Origin: Gammaproteobacteria bacterium (ex Lamellibrachia satsuma)
GTDB lineage: Bacteria; Pseudomonadota; Gammaproteobacteria; Chromatiales; Chromatiaceae
Length of the DNA stretch: 64,000 nucleotides
Assembly (NCBI GenBank): GCA_019623805.1
Contig: CP053680.1
Span: 3,698,001 to 3,762,000 of the forward strand
Direction of reading: 5' to 3'
Positions 8,232-18,758 of this stretch are shown piece by piece (the first letter of the stretch is position 1; each line of letters begins with the position of its first letter). A program made the translations under genes and the position numbers. Under the pieces are notes generated by a model, which was not told the origin of the DNA, searched no databases, and saw nothing but the letters and a program-made list of their open reading frames with translations.

Positions 8232-10625
8232 ATGAAACAGTTTCTTTCTAACATGCGGATCAGTCATAAAATACTCATTGGGTTTGCAGTTGTCCTGGTG
8301 GTGCTGGTGGCTTCCTCGGGGTTGACCCTGTTCAGCCTTCAGAAGGTCAGGCATGCCGTTTTTGATGTGGTCGAGGAGCGGCAGCCTACGGCGCTGCTCT
8401 CTGCCGAACTGGCGACGCAGTTGCATAATGCCTACGGAGTGCTGGGATTTTATCTGCTGAGCAAAGAGCAGACACATCTCAATTCATTCGAACAGAAGAT
8501 GAACGCTGTCACCGTGACGCTTCAGAACCTCAGGGCGCTACCATCAATATCCGGCGACCCCGATGCCAGGATGCTGGTGGAGTCGATAGCCGTTGAACTG
8601 GAAAAATCCGCCAGTGTGCAGAAAGAACTGTTGGCTTCCGCCGCGGATAACGAGAAAAACTTTCCCGGTATCGCCCATGCAAATCAGTATGTGAATCCCC
8701 TGAATCGGAGTCTGCTGCAACTGGCGACACAGATGATCGAATCCGAATTAGAGGAGGCGGAGGGGGCAGAGGACAGTTCCAGATTGGCGCTGCTTACCGC
8801 AGTCAACGAGCTTCGTTACAGTTGGTCCACCGTGATGGGCAGTATCCGGGGGTATCTGGCATTCCGTAACCAGGCGCAGCTGGAGAACCTGGCGCTCTAT
8901 ATGGAAAGAGCGAGAGAGCAGATAGACAAGGTCTCAGCCTATGGTGAAGCACTCACCTTTGAGGAGGAGGAGGCACTTGAACAGTTTACCACTGACTATA
9001 CAGCCTTTGATCAGGCCCAGAAAAAGATGGTCGAGATCCATGGCAGTGACCGCTGGCGAACCGATGTGTGGTTGATCAAGAGCCAGATAAGTCCGATCTT
9101 TAAAACCATCGATGCCAAGGTAAGTGACTTGGTCGAGCGTCAGAAAATTGCGATATATGAGACCAGTAATGATCTCTTGGCCGAGGCTGAAAGCACCAAT
9201 CGTCTGGTCCTTTTTCTGCTGGTAAGTGGTCTGATAGTCGGTTTGTTGATCGCAGTTGTCATCAGCCGCATGGTCTCTGTACCACTTCGCAATGCCGCTG
9301 GTATGATGGACGATATCGCCAGTGGCGATGGTGATCTGACACGGCGAATGGCGTGTGGTGGTAGTGATGAGATCGGTCTTCTGACAAGCAGCTTCAACCG
9401 CTTTGTGGACAAGATACAGAGGCTGGTTCGGGAGACGGCAAACTCCACCAGTGCGGTGATTGGCGGCGTGGCTGAGACGTCGGAGATCACGGCTGTGATC
9501 AGCAACGAGGTGATCGAGCAGGAAGGCCGCACTCAACAGGTCGCAACAGCTGTGCATCAGATGTCCATCTCCATCGGCGAGGTGGCGGATAGTGCGCAAA
9601 CTGCCCGTGAGGCCGCACAGTCGGCGGATAGTGAAGCAGGGCATGGCCGTGAGATAGTGGAGGAGACCGCCTCCTCCATCAAGCGGCTTGCGGGAGAGGT
9701 TGAAATGGCTGCCAATTCCATCCTCAAGGTGGAGGATGACAGTGCTGAGATCAGCAAAATCCTCGATGTGATCAAGTCGATTGCTGAACAGACCAACCTG
9801 CTTGCTCTGAATGCGGCTATTGAGGCAGCGAGGGCAGGAGAGCAGGGCCGCGGCTTTGCCGTGGTGGCGGATGAGGTCAGAGGGCTGGCGACGCGCACCC
9901 AGGAGTCCACCGTCGAGATCGAAAATATGATCACACGGCTTCAGGCGGGCGCACGCGATGCGGCTTCCGTGATGAAATCCGGCACCCAGACAGCGAAACA
10001 GAATCTTGAGCAGGCGGAGCGGGCCAGGCTGTCTTTGGTCTCCATCGCTGAGGCGGTCTCCACGATCAGCGCTATGAATACTCAGATTGCCACTGGAGCT
10101 GAACAGCAGCATTCAGTGGCGGATGAGATCAGTAAAAATGTGGTTCATATCAGTGACTCAAGCCATGAGACTGCTGACTATGCCCGTCAGACCAGTTCTA
10201 TCATCAGTGAATTGGGGCAACGGGCTTCAGGACTACAGCAGACAGTCAGCCAGTTCAAAATTTCCGGTGAGGCAACTATTGATTTCGCAGCGGCCAAATC
10301 GGCTCACCTGGCCTGGAAGGCAAGGTTGCAGGGTTTTCTGGATGGGCAAACGTCGATGAGCCAAAATGAGGCTGTGTCCCATCATGACTGCATCCTTGGC
10401 AAATGGTACTACTCGGAAGGCCTGTCCAACTATGGTGCAATTCCTGAAATGCGCGAGTTGGAGGTACCCCATGCCGACATGCATGCATTGATCAAACAGA
10501 TCGTGCAGAAGAAAAATGCGGGCAGTGGAGCAGAGGCAGGAGAGTTGCTCAGTCAGGTTGATCCTCTTTCCCAGCGTATCATCTCCCTGCTCGATATTGT
10601 CGAAAGGAAAGTTACCGGTAGTTGA
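8232..10625 (+). CDS. Methyl-accepting chemotaxis protein with C-terminal CZB zinc-binding domain
   Basis: 797 residues from the ATG at 8232 ([18 protein letters not shown]). The frame is open 162 bases further upstream, but those residues look non-coding. TM1 is about residues 9-33, a helical periplasmic domain of about 290 residues follows, TM2 is about 325-346, then HAMP ([12 protein letters not shown]) and a long coiled-coil signalling domain with the hairpin tip [20 protein letters not shown] near 520. After the signalling domain, residues about 690-790 match the chemoreceptor zinc-binding (CZB) domain: His in SAHLAWK, the Cys block [14 protein letters not shown], and paired His in HADMHAL. 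CZB domains bind Zn2+ through three His and one Cys. In known cases they sense zinc or oxidants such as hypochlorous acid. The ligand of the periplasmic part is unknown. Confidence 0.92.
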   Translation: MKQFLSNMRISHKILIGFAVVLVVLVASSGLTLFSLQKVRHAVFDVVEERQPTALLSAELATQLHNAYGVLGFYLLSKEQTHLNSFEQKMNAVTVTLQNLRALPSISGDPDARMLVESIAVELEKSASVQKELLASAADNEKNFPGIAHANQYVNPLNRSLLQLATQMIESELEEAEGAEDSSRLALLTAVNELRYSWSTVMGSIRGYLAFRNQAQLENLALYMERAREQIDKVSAYGEALTFEEEEALEQFTTDYTAFDQAQKKMVEIHGSDRWRTDVWLIKSQISPIFKTIDAKVSDLVERQKIAIYETSNDLLAEAESTNRLVLFLLVSGLIVGLLIAVVISRMVSVPLRNAAGMMDDIASGDGDLTRRMACGGSDEIGLLTSSFNRFVDKIQRLVRETANSTSAVIGGVAETSEITAVISNEVIEQEGRTQQVATAVHQMSISIGEVADSAQTAREAAQSADSEAGHGREIVEETASSIKRLAGEVEMAANSILKVEDDSAEISKILDVIKSIAEQTNLLALNAAIEAARAGEQGRGFAVVADEVRGLATRTQESTVEIENMITRLQAGARDAASVMKSGTQTAKQNLEQAERARLSLVSIAEAVSTISAMNTQIATGAEQQHSVADEISKNVVHISDSSHETADYARQTSSIISELGQRASGLQQTVSQFKISGEATIDFAAAKSAHLAWKARLQGFLDGQTSMSQNEAVSHHDCILGKWYYSEGLSNYGAIPEMRELEVPHADMHALIKQIVQKKNAGSGAEAGELLSQVDPLSQRIISLLDIVERKVTGS

Positions 10626-10682
10626 TCGGAACTGCCGCGCAGGCTCAACCTATGAGCTCCCTGATCCGGTATAGTCTGGGTC

Positions 10683-12263
10683 ATGGAGACACTGTTACTA
10701 CTTCCCCCATGGCAGCAGGCCGCCCTGGCTATAACGTTGCTGTTGATGCTCATGCTGGTCATGGTGCTGCGTTGGCTGTGGAAAATCCTGGAACACCAAC
10801 TGGCCCTGGCGCAGACGCAGGAGGGTCGCCATCGGCAGAGCGATGAACGCCTGCGTGAACTGGAGCGGGTGTTGCTGCGCGAACTCTCCCAGGTCGGCCA
10901 GAATTCGGCAGAGAGAATTGCCAAGAGTGCCCTGGCCCAACAACGTTCCCTGCATGTGCTGCAACAACATTTGTTGGAGCGTTCCGATAAGCTCTACTTG
11001 GGACTTGAACGCCGTTTTGGTGAGATGCAACAGACCCTGACCGGTGATACTGGCCGCCTGCGTGTGGAACTGCTGGAGCGGTTTGAACAGTTGCAGACCA
11101 CTGTTGCTGGCAGCCTGCATGAGGGGCGTTTGGCCCAACATGAGAAACTGGTGGAACTGAAAGAGGCGCTTTCTCAGTCCCAGGTTAGCCATCGCCAGGC
11201 ATTCGATAAGCGTCAGCTGGATACAATGAAGACGCAGCAGGAGGCGCTGCACACCGGCATGACGGAGGTGCGCAAGCAGGTGGGTGAGGCGTTGATCCAG
11301 CATGCGGACGATCTGGGCAAGCGCGTTCAGGGGCTGACGGAGACCACGGATCAGCGCTTGAAAGAGATCAGTGGCCAGGTTGAAAAACGGCTCAACGAAG
11401 GTTTTGAGAAGACGACGGAGACCTTCTCCAAGGTGCTCATCCACCTGACACGCATAGACGAGGCGCAGAAAAAAATCACCGAGCTTTCGAGCAATGTGGT
11501 CAGTTTGCAGGAGGTCCTTTCAGATAAACGTTCCCGCGGTGCCTTCGGTGAGGTTCAGCTCAATGCCTTGGTGCGCAATGTGATGCCGGAGTCCGGATTT
11601 TCACTGCAACACACCCTGGGTAACGGCAAGCGGGCAGATTGTATGCTGTTTCTGCCTGATCCCACTGGCAATGTGGTGATCGATGCCAAGTTCCCGTTAG
11701 AGGCATACCAACGCATGCAGGACGCTGCGCTGTCAGAAGCCGACCGCAATCAGGCAAAACGTCAGTTTCGTCAGGATATTCGTAAACATATCGATGACAT
11801 CGCCGGTAAATACATCATTGCAGGGGAGACCTCAGACGGTGCAGTGATGTTCATCCCGGCCGAAGCTGTGTTTGCCGAGATCCATGCCCGCTTCCCCGAC
11901 TTGGTGGAGGACGCCTATCGTAAACGCGTCTGGTTGGTTTCGCCCACCACCATGATGGCGATACTGACCACTGCAAGGGCGGTGTTGAAGGACGCCGCCA
12001 CCCGTGAGCAGGTGCATGTTATCCAGCAGCATCTACAGGCGCTTTCCAAGGATTTTGGCCGTTTTCAGGAGCGTATGGACAAGCTTGCCGTGCATATTGA
12101 TTTGGCCAATCGTGATGTTAACGATGTGAATGTCTCGGCAAAAAAGATCAGCCGTCGCTTCCAAAAGATCGAAAAGGTGGAGTTGGAAGAGGAGCAGGGA
12201 CCGGATCTGCCTGTTTTCAAGGCGTCACCGCCCGGCAACGGAACTGAATCGGAAGCGGGCTGA
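10683..12263 (+). CDS. rmuC: DNA recombination protein RmuC family
   Basis: 526 residues. One N-terminal membrane helix (residues about 12-34) is followed by a long coiled coil (40-270, rich in Gln, Glu and Leu) and then the RmuC nuclease-like domain (about 270-480). That domain has AFGEVQLNALVRNVMPESGF, GKRADCMLFLPDP and VVIDAKFPLEAYQRM; the D..D-AK elements are the PD-(D/E)xK-type core. RmuC limits inversions and rearrangements at short repeats in E. coli. The start METLLLLPP places the membrane helix as in homologues. Confidence 0.93.
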   Translation: METLLLLPPWQQAALAITLLLMLMLVMVLRWLWKILEHQLALAQTQEGRHRQSDERLRELERVLLRELSQVGQNSAERIAKSALAQQRSLHVLQQHLLERSDKLYLGLERRFGEMQQTLTGDTGRLRVELLERFEQLQTTVAGSLHEGRLAQHEKLVELKEALSQSQVSHRQAFDKRQLDTMKTQQEALHTGMTEVRKQVGEALIQHADDLGKRVQGLTETTDQRLKEISGQVEKRLNEGFEKTTETFSKVLIHLTRIDEAQKKITELSSNVVSLQEVLSDKRSRGAFGEVQLNALVRNVMPESGFSLQHTLGNGKRADCMLFLPDPTGNVVIDAKFPLEAYQRMQDAALSEADRNQAKRQFRQDIRKHIDDIAGKYIIAGETSDGAVMFIPAEAVFAEIHARFPDLVEDAYRKRVWLVSPTTMMAILTTARAVLKDAATREQVHVIQQHLQALSKDFGRFQERMDKLAVHIDLANRDVNDVNVSAKKISRRFQKIEKVELEEEQGPDLPVFKASPPGNGTESEAG

Positions 12264-12276
12264 TGTTATTAATCTG

Positions 12277-12307
12277 CCGTAGGTCCGATCAAGCTTGCGG
12301 ACAGGGC
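12277..12307. repeat. Degenerate REP-like repeat
   Basis: GTAGGTCCGATCAAGC followed by a decayed right half. It resembles the REP-like hairpins elsewhere in the window and sits between the convergent rmuC and thioesterase genes. The match is weaker than at the other sites. Confidence 0.4.
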
Positions 12308-12329
12308 GATCCGTTGTTGACGTAGCCCT

Positions 12330-12689
12330 CTATTGCTGTGAAACAGGTGTTTTCTCCCCCGCGTCATTCAGGCAGACGAACGTGACGCTGGTGGAGAAGA
12401 CGGACGCCTCCGCTCCCGTCTCCAGATTGTCCGCGAAGACATCCACCTGATATTGGACGGAGGTGTTGCCACTCTCCGTTCTTCTGACATCGAAGCGGAG
12501 GATAGTGCCCAATTTGATACTCTTTTTAAAAGCCAGATTCTCCATGCTGATGGTGACGAATTTACAACCCGGATGCTCCAGACTGGCGGCAATCCAGGCG
12601 TACTCGTCCACCCACTTGAGGAGGTTGCCGCCAAACAGGTAGCCATAGTGGTTGAGGTGTTCAGGGAGAACGAGTTTATGGTTTTCCAT
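12330..12689 (-). CDS. Hotdog-fold acyl-CoA thioesterase
   Basis: 119 residues, the size of a single hotdog domain. HLNHYGYLFGGNLLKWVDE aligns with the catalytic segment of the YciA/BACH-type acyl-CoA hydrolases (Asn/His, then FGG, then the acidic residue on the central helix). VTISMENLAFKKSIKLGTIL gives the following strands. It should hydrolyse acyl-CoA to free acid and CoA in the cytosol; chain-length preference cannot be read from sequence. It is followed 17 bases upstream on the same strand by the NTF2-like gene, so the two probably share a transcript. Confidence 0.8.
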   Translation of the reverse strand: MENHKLVLPEHLNHYGYLFGGNLLKWVDEYAWIAASLEHPGCKFVTISMENLAFKKSIKLGTILRFDVRRTESGNTSVQYQVDVFADNLETGAEASVFSTSVTFVCLNDAGEKTPVSQQ

Positions 12690-12706
12690 GGCAGCGAAAT
12701 ATATCG

Positions 12707-13123
12707 TTACCGCTGCATGGTTTTGGGAATGATTCCTTGTGCCGGTGGAGTCGGGCTGTTCTGGTGCATTAGAATACGCCAGCCATTCCCCCCACGGCGG
12801 TAGATATTGGTGGCGTAAACCGGCTGAGTTTCCGGTGCACCGGGAATTTTGACAATCTCTTTGATCAGATGGATGGCAATATCATCTGTTTCGATCCAAC
12901 TTAAATGCTTGATCTCCATATTAAGCACCATATCCCCACTCAACATGGGTTCCCAGACTTTGCGTATCGCCTCCAGCCCTCTTTGTGCGGGTGACATGGG
13001 CAGCAGACAGAGGACTTCATCAGATTCCTCCCAAACAGCCATCATGGCCTCCAGATCCATTTCATCGATGGCATCATAGTAGGCGTCTTCAGCGTCCTGG
13101 GGGGTTTCAAAACTATTGCTCAT
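12707..13123 (-). CDS. NTF2/SnoaL-like small protein
   Basis: 138 residues. The N-terminal helix pair ([20 protein letters not shown]) and the W-E-S-D / G-E-A-I-R-W strand pattern, ending in [16 protein letters not shown], are typical of the cone-shaped NTF2/SnoaL superfamily. Members may be enzymes or ligand binders, and no catalytic set is evident. GAGGAT lies upstream of the ATG at 13123. It is probably co-transcribed with the downstream thioesterase. Confidence 0.8.
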   Translation of the reverse strand: MSNSFETPQDAEDAYYDAIDEMDLEAMMAVWEESDEVLCLLPMSPAQRGLEAIRKVWEPMLSGDMVLNMEIKHLSWIETDDIAIHLIKEIVKIPGAPETQPVYATNIYRRGGNGWRILMHQNSPTPPAQGIIPKTMQR

Positions 13124-13346
13124 ACTGATCCTCGTTATCCGGATGGTTGTGCATTTTCAGGCCATCATTTCGACAGGCCGATCCACGACGGATAGTTACA
13201 TTCGACGCCAAAGCTTTCAAGGGCTATCCGGCCCGGTATTTCCCGGTATTTCTTTCCAGGTAATAAGTTGTCCATTTAAGGATTCGGCTCGTCTGCCGAA
13301 ATACCTGAGGAATACAGTTGCATATTATTACCAAGTGGAGAGGAAA

Positions 13347-15425
13347 ATGCGGCGTTTGAGCATTGCGGCAAAAATTGGCGGTGGCTTTCTGTCGGTCGGC
13401 TTGGTATTGGTCATCAGTGGATTTGTCGGATTTTGGGTGATCAACAGCCTCACCCAGTCACTTAGCCAGATCACAGGGCCGGTCTGGGATTCGATGGAGA
13501 GTGCCAACGCGGGTATGCGGGGCATCCAAAAGCAGCTGATCGCAGTTGACTTGGTCTTGCGTTCAACAGGCGAAAACCATGATGTTGAAATCACCGAGGC
13601 TGAGCAGTTTACCACGCAGGCGTTTCAGGGGATGAAGTCGAGTGGAAGGGTCGAACAGGCGAGTCTTGTGGAAGTGGATGCCAATCTGCAGAAGTTCTCT
13701 TCTGCACGTGAAGATCTACTCGACGCATATCGAAAATTCAAGGAAAGCGAGACGGAGCTATCTGAAAATTCCGCCACCTTCCAGAATTTCCTGGTTGCCG
13801 TGGAACGTCTATCGAGCCAGCGAATGCTGGAGAGGGATCTCAATACCAAGAGTGCGGAAGATATTGAAATGGCTGCGGAGGATGGATTTGGTAACGAAGT
13901 TGCTGTGCAGGAAGAGGAAGCCGGTGTCGACAATGACTCGTGGGCAATCATTAATGCCGCAGGGGAGGCGCGGCTTGCCATTCTTTCCCGCCTTGATCTC
14001 TACCGGCGGTTTATGGATGAGCCGGCTGACAAAAACATATCCGCAAACATGGACGTGCTCTACGAAGACCTCGCGTACGCAGTGGAAGTGATCAATGAGG
14101 GTGGGTCGATCGATAAACCGGTTACCGATGGTTTGTATGCAGGCAAATCGTATCACCAGGTGATTGAGGCTCTGTTGCTGCAGCATAAAGATACTCTCGT
14201 GACGGCGATGGATGGGTTTCTGAAAATGCACGTTGCCCACAAAACCTACGCAGGAATAGCGGAGACTTTGATGCACCAGGTGGAAAACCTGACTACGGAC
14301 AATCGCGCCAGTGTGGATATTGAACTGGTTGAGCTTGATAGCCTCGTGATTGCGGGAGAGAGCACACTTTATCTATCACTGCTGATAGGGCTGGGCGTTG
14401 CGGGAGTGGTCTCTTGGTTGACAGTAAAAACCATTTCTGGGTCGGTGCGGGAGATACGGGAGCAGCTACACAATATCGCTGAGGGAGAAGGGGATCTGAC
14501 TGTCAGCTTGCAGGTGAAGGGCAATGATGAGATTGCAGACCTCGCCCACGAATTTAATGCATTCAGGGAGAAGTTACGGGGCATGGTGTCTGGTCTCCAG
14601 ACCTCGATTCAGCAACTTGTGGGCACTACCCGGAGTATTGCCAGTGTGGCTGACAGCACCGGAGATGAGATTCAGCAGCAGCAACGGGCAGTTCAGTCTG
14701 TGGCAACTGCTATCAACGAACTGGCGACAAGTTTTCAAGAGGTGACAGGCAATACATCACGGGCAGCCGTGCAGGCAGGTGACGCCGATAGAGAGTCTGC
14801 CCATGGACGAAGCGTGGTGCAGGAAACTGTTATGATCATAGAGAAGGTGGCCAGTGAGGTTGAACATGCTACTGGTGTGGTCAATAGCCTTGGGGAGAAG
14901 AGCGAGGCTATTGACAGTGTGCTCGATGTTATTCGGGGAATCTCCGAACAGACAAATCTTCTGGCCTTGAACGCGGCCATCGAAGCGGCTCGCGCGGGCG
15001 AACAGGGTCGTGGATTTGCAGTGGTGGCGGATGAGGTCCGTGGCCTGGCCGCACGTACCCACGATTCCATCAGTGAAATCCGGACCATGATCGATCAGCT
15101 CCAGGAAGGCACTGCAACTGCTATCTCGGTGATGGAGTGTGCCCGAACGCAAACGATGACCAGCGTGGAGCCGGTTAACCAGGCAGACGCCAGCCTGGAT
15201 CAGATTGCCAGCAAGGTGGCCTCTATCTCCGAACTTAACCGCCAGATCGCGCACTCAGCAGAGTCACAGCACAACACCGTGATCGGTGTGGAACAGGATG
15301 TTATCAGTATCAATGAGGTTGCGTCACATACTTCGGAAATCGCGACTGACCTGACCCAGTCGACCCATGAACTCGCGCGTCTGGCAGATGATCTGCAGGC
15401 ACACGTAAGGCAGTTCAAAGTCTGA
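13347..15425 (+). CDS. Methyl-accepting chemotaxis protein
   Basis: 692 residues from the ATG at 13347 ([14 protein letters not shown]), preceded by GGAGAGGA. The frame is open back to 13116, but that stretch overlaps the divergent NTF2-like gene and does not look coding. TM1 is about residues 8-30, a helical sensory region follows, TM2 is about 342-362, then HAMP ([18 protein letters not shown]) and a signalling domain with the tip [20 protein letters not shown] near 534. The protein ends shortly after the coiled coil ([10 protein letters not shown]) without a CheR/B pentapeptide tether or CZB domain. Domain length and acidic periplasmic composition differ from the other receptor in the window, so it probably senses another signal. 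Confidence 0.92.
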   Translation: MRRLSIAAKIGGGFLSVGLVLVISGFVGFWVINSLTQSLSQITGPVWDSMESANAGMRGIQKQLIAVDLVLRSTGENHDVEITEAEQFTTQAFQGMKSSGRVEQASLVEVDANLQKFSSAREDLLDAYRKFKESETELSENSATFQNFLVAVERLSSQRMLERDLNTKSAEDIEMAAEDGFGNEVAVQEEEAGVDNDSWAIINAAGEARLAILSRLDLYRRFMDEPADKNISANMDVLYEDLAYAVEVINEGGSIDKPVTDGLYAGKSYHQVIEALLLQHKDTLVTAMDGFLKMHVAHKTYAGIAETLMHQVENLTTDNRASVDIELVELDSLVIAGESTLYLSLLIGLGVAGVVSWLTVKTISGSVREIREQLHNIAEGEGDLTVSLQVKGNDEIADLAHEFNAFREKLRGMVSGLQTSIQQLVGTTRSIASVADSTGDEIQQQQRAVQSVATAINELATSFQEVTGNTSRAAVQAGDADRESAHGRSVVQETVMIIEKVASEVEHATGVVNSLGEKSEAIDSVLDVIRGISEQTNLLALNAAIEAARAGEQGRGFAVVADEVRGLAARTHDSISEIRTMIDQLQEGTATAISVMECARTQTMTSVEPVNQADASLDQIASKVASISELNRQIAHSAESQHNTVIGVEQDVISINEVASHTSEIATDLTQSTHELARLADDLQAHVRQFKV

Positions 15426-15436
15426 TCGATTCAGGA

Positions 15437-15467
15437 TGTAGGTCTGATCAAGCGTAGCGGATCAGGC
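15437..15467. repeat. REP-like palindromic repeat
   Basis: TGTAGGTCTGATCAAGCG, TAGCGGATCAGGC: a hairpin with CTGATC/GATCAG arms. It is paired with an inverted copy at 15497-15530 between the convergent chemoreceptor and ppsA genes. A bidirectional transcription stop or mRNA-stability role is plausible. Confidence 0.7.
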
Positions 15468-15496
15468 GTATATAAATCGATGGATGGCTTGAGGCT

Positions 15497-15530
15497 GCCG
15501 GTTCCGCTGCTACGCTTGAACCGGCCTGCA
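15497..15530. repeat. REP-like palindromic repeat (inverted partner)
   Basis: GCCGGTTCCGCTG, CTACGCTTGAACCGGC and CTGCA: the reverse-oriented partner of the 15437 element. The arms GCCGGTTC/GAACCGGC are perfect. It lies just beyond the ppsA stop. Confidence 0.7.
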
Positions 15531-15554
15531 TCCAAGCGGTCTTCAGGACAGGTA

Positions 15555-17960
15555 CTACTTGGATTCCGCCAGCATTTTCCAGGTGTCTATTACGGTATCC
15601 GGGTTTAGCGAGATACTGCTGATATCCTGTTCCATCAGCCAGTGGGCCAGATCCGGGTAGTCGGAAGGTCCCTGGCCACAGATGCCGATATATTTGCCCT
15701 GCTTATGGCAAGCGGAGATTGCCATGCTGAGCATCTTCTTCACCGCCGGGTTACGTTCATCGAAGCTGTGGGCCACCAGTCCTGAATCCCTGTCCAATCC
15801 CAATGTCAGCTGGGTAAGGTCGTTGGAGCCGATGGAAAAACCGTCAAAATAGGCCAGAAAATCCTCTGCCAGTATGGCGTTCGAAGGCAGTTCGCACATC
15901 ATGATGACACGCAGGCCATGCTCTCCCCGTTTGAGTCCATTAGCCTCCAGCAAGCGGATCACTTCAGCCGCCTCTTCCAACGTGCGCACGAATGGGATCA
16001 TGATCTCGACGTTGTCGAAACCCATCTCTTCACGCACCCGTTTGAGTGCTTTGCACTCCAGTTCAAAGCAGGAGCGAAACTTTTTCGAGATATAACGGGA
16101 AGCGCCGCGAAAACCGAGCATTGGGTTCTCCTCTTTCGGCTCGTAGCGTTCACCGCCAATCAGATTGGCATATTCATTGGACTTGAAATCGGACATGCGC
16201 ACGATGACAGGTTTCCCGGTAAAACCGGCGGCGAGGGTGGCGATGCCCTCCACCAGTTTTTCCACATAGAACTCCACCGGGCCGGGGTAACCGGCAATCT
16301 GTTTTTCAATTCGTTCTCGCAGTGCCTCCGGCAGCTGCTCATACTCCATCAGTGCATGGGGGTGGACACCGATAGTGGTGTTGATGATGAATTCGACTCT
16401 GGCAAGCCCGATGCCGGCGTTGGGGATGCGGCTAAAACCGAAAGCACGCCCCGGATTGCCCACATTCATCATAATCTTGGTGGAGAGCGGGGGCAGGGTG
16501 ACCTTATCCCCCTGGGTCACGCTATATCTCAGCAGGCCTTCATAGATCAACCCGTCGTCCCCTTCAGCACAGGAGACGGTCACTGCCTCGCCATCTTTCA
16601 GTTTGGTGGTGGCATTTCCACAACCGACCACCGCAGGGATACCCAGTTCCCGGGCGATGATGGCGGCGTGACAGGTGCGTCCACCACGATTGGTGACGAT
16701 GGCAGAAGCCCGTTTCATGACTGGTTCCCAGTCGGGATCCGTCATGTCTGTTACCAGCACATCGCCCTTTTCGACGCGGGCCATCTCCGAGACATCCGCA
16801 ATGATTTTGACGGAGCCGGAGCCGACACGCTGCCCTATGGCGCGACCCTGTACCCGCACCACCCCACGTTCTTCCAAGTTAAAGCGCTCCACCTTGGCAT
16901 GGTCGACGCGGCTCTCAACCGTCTCAGGTCTTGCCTGAAGGATATAAAGTTGACCATCTTCACCGTCCAGTCCCCACTCGATATCCATCGGGCGGCCATA
17001 GTGTTCTTCAATGGTCAGCGCCTGGCGCGCCAGTGCCTCGACCTGTTCATCGGTGAGTGAAAACCGGCGTTGCGCCTCGGTAGCCACATCCACCGTGACC
17101 ACGTTTTCCTGATCCCCCTTACCGTAGATCATCTTCAGGGCCTTGCTGCCGAGGGTACGGCGCAAAACGGCCGGGCGTCGAGCTTTCAGGTTGGCTTTGT
17201 GAAGATAGAACTCATCAGGATTGACTGCGCCCTGTACGACGGTTTCGCCCAGGCCATAGGCACTGGTGATAAAGACCACGTCGTCGAAACCGGATTCGGT
17301 ATCCAGGGTAAACATTACGCCGGCGGAGCCGATATCCGAGCGCACCATGCGCTGAATGCCGGCGGAAAGGGCGATCTCATCATGATCAAAACCCTGATGT
17401 ACCCGATAGGCGATGGCACGGTCGTTATAGAGGGAAGCAAAAACACGCCTGATGGCGAGGAGTACCTCATCGATGCCGGTAACATTGAGATAGGTCTCCT
17501 GCTGTCCCGCAAAGGATGCATCCGGCAGATCCTCTGCGGTGGCGGATGAGCGTACTGCTACTGCAGGATCGCCATCGTTGTTGCGCGCCAGCTTCTGATA
17601 ACCGGCGGTGACGGCGTTTTCGAGCACTGTCGGCAGGGGAGCATCCATGATTGCCTGGCGGATGGATTGTCCAGTCTTCGCCAGTGCCTCTACGTCATTG
17701 ATGTCGAGGTTTGACAGTAGAGACTCAATACGTTCTTCAAGCCGATTGTGGCGGATGAACTCACGAAAGGCGTGGGCCGTGGTGGCAAAACCGCCGGGTA
17801 CGCTGACGCCCATCTCCGAAAGAGTGCTGATCATCTCCCCCAGTGAGGCATTTTTTCCGCCTACTTGGTTGACCTGCTGCATGTTGAGATTTTCGAACCA
17901 GATGATTTGTTCGCTCACCGTTTGCTCTCCGTTATCGGCTTGATGGGATGATTCACACAT
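15555..17960 (-). CDS. ppsA: Phosphoenolpyruvate synthase
   Basis: 801 residues from the ATG at 17960, with AAGGGGAA upstream; an ORF extension to 18053 overlaps the preceding gene and is unlikely. It contains the ATP-grasp pyruvate phosphate dikinase N-terminal domain ([31 protein letters not shown]), the swivelling phospho-His domain ([18 protein letters not shown], catalytic His near residue 431) and the C-terminal PEP/pyruvate barrel ([30 protein letters not shown]). It catalyses pyruvate + ATP + H2O to PEP + AMP + Pi. Its start overlaps the end of the small Cys-rich gene by 8 bases, so it appears translationally coupled to the rnf cluster. With NifJ upstream it would take newly made pyruvate to PEP for gluconeogenesis or anaplerosis. 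Confidence 0.95.
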   Translation of the reverse strand: MCESSHQADNGEQTVSEQIIWFENLNMQQVNQVGGKNASLGEMISTLSEMGVSVPGGFATTAHAFREFIRHNRLEERIESLLSNLDINDVEALAKTGQSIRQAIMDAPLPTVLENAVTAGYQKLARNNDGDPAVAVRSSATAEDLPDASFAGQQETYLNVTGIDEVLLAIRRVFASLYNDRAIAYRVHQGFDHDEIALSAGIQRMVRSDIGSAGVMFTLDTESGFDDVVFITSAYGLGETVVQGAVNPDEFYLHKANLKARRPAVLRRTLGSKALKMIYGKGDQENVVTVDVATEAQRRFSLTDEQVEALARQALTIEEHYGRPMDIEWGLDGEDGQLYILQARPETVESRVDHAKVERFNLEERGVVRVQGRAIGQRVGSGSVKIIADVSEMARVEKGDVLVTDMTDPDWEPVMKRASAIVTNRGGRTCHAAIIARELGIPAVVGCGNATTKLKDGEAVTVSCAEGDDGLIYEGLLRYSVTQGDKVTLPPLSTKIMMNVGNPGRAFGFSRIPNAGIGLARVEFIINTTIGVHPHALMEYEQLPEALRERIEKQIAGYPGPVEFYVEKLVEGIATLAAGFTGKPVIVRMSDFKSNEYANLIGGERYEPKEENPMLGFRGASRYISKKFRSCFELECKALKRVREEMGFDNVEIMIPFVRTLEEAAEVIRLLEANGLKRGEHGLRVIMMCELPSNAILAEDFLAYFDGFSIGSNDLTQLTLGLDRDSGLVAHSFDERNPAVKKMLSMAISACHKQGKYIGICGQGPSDYPDLAHWLMEQDISSISLNPDTVIDTWKMLAESK

Positions 17961-18171
17961 GGTTATTCCCCTTCGGTCGGTTGTCCTTGTCTTCGCGTTG
18001 GCAACTGCTACCGCTGCAAAGGCAGCTCTTTCCACAGCCGGCCCCCTCTTCACGTGCCGGCCCCAACTCGGGGTGTGCCTTCGAAAAACGTCGGCTGACG
18101 GACTGCACCAGCAACCAACAGAGCAGCAGTGTGGGAATCAACACTATTGCAATAAGTACGTCCCGCAACAT
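17953..18171 (-). CDS. Small Cys-rich membrane protein, NqrM-like candidate Rnf maturation factor
   Basis: 72 residues. One N-terminal membrane helix (residues 4-23) is followed by a short basic linker and a cysteine cluster, [13 protein letters not shown] (C46-x3-C50-x-C52-x4-C57), then a hydrophilic tail. It starts 2 bases after the rnfA stop and overlaps ppsA by 8 bases, so it is embedded in the operon. NqrM (DUF539), the factor that supplies iron to the NqrD/NqrE intramembrane centre of Na+-NQR, is also a one-helix protein with a C-terminal four-Cys cluster. RnfA and RnfE are the homologues of NqrE/NqrD. The role in Rnf maturation is inference: spacing of the cysteines differs from what I remember for NqrM. 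Confidence 0.7.
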   Translation of the reverse strand: MLRDVLIAIVLIPTLLLCWLLVQSVSRRFSKAHPELGPAREEGAGCGKSCLCSGSSCQREDKDNRPKGNNHV

Positions 18172-18173
18172 TT

Positions 18174-18758
18174 CTATTGCCCTCCAAGCCCTGCAAAGCC
18201 CATAAATGACAGGGAGAGCAGTCCGCCCAGCATCAGACTGACGGCCGCACCTTGAGTCACACTGGGCAGATTTGAAAGCTCAAGTTTTTCCCGCAGTCCT
18301 GCCATCAGCATAATGGCCAGGATAAAGCCGGTACCCGCCCCCAATGCGTAGACCAGAGACTGCAGGAAATCATACTCTTTGAAGGTTTGGAAAAGCGCCA
18401 GGCCGAGAATTGCGCAATTGGTGGTGATCAATGGGAGGAAGATACCCAAAGCGCGAAACAGGCCGGGGGAGAATTTTTTCAGTGTCATCTCGACCAGCTG
18501 GACGGCACTGGCAATCACTACGATGTAGGCGATCAAGCGCAGAAATTCGATATCCAAACCGACCAGCACGATATTGATTCCATAGGCGCAGACCGAACTC
18601 ACCAGCATCACGAACATCGTCGCCAGCCCCATCGGCACAGCAGTGTTCAATTTTCCGGATACGCCCAGGAAAGGACAAAGGCCGAGAAACAGGGCGAGCA
18701 CGAAGTTGTTGGCCAGCACGGCATTCAGAAAGATAAAGCTGAGGGATTCATAATTCAT
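18174..18758 (-). CDS. rnfA: Rnf electron transport complex subunit A
   Basis: 194 residues with six predicted membrane helices. The family signatures are LANNFVLALFLGLCPFLGVS (Cys28) and LPLITTNCAILGLAL (Cys115). In NQR/RNF the equivalent cysteines of the two homologous subunits jointly hold an intramembrane iron-sulfur centre. It overlaps rnfE by 4 bases (ATGA) and is followed 2 bases later by the small Cys-rich protein gene. Rnf couples electron flow between NADH and ferredoxin to Na+ or H+ movement across the inner membrane. Confidence 0.96.
   Translation of the reverse strand: MNYESLSFIFLNAVLANNFVLALFLGLCPFLGVSGKLNTAVPMGLATMFVMLVSSVCAYGINIVLVGLDIEFLRLIAYIVVIASAVQLVEMTLKKFSPGLFRALGIFLPLITTNCAILGLALFQTFKEYDFLQSLVYALGAGTGFILAIMLMAGLREKLELSNLPSVTQGAAVSLMLGGLLSLSFMGFAGLGGQ

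Noticed and set aside
8934..10112. 392-residue minus-strand frame
   Set aside because: Lies wholly within the chemoreceptor gene, whose domains are clear on the plus strand.
15918..17060. 380-residue plus-strand frame
   Set aside because: Antisense shadow of ppsA.
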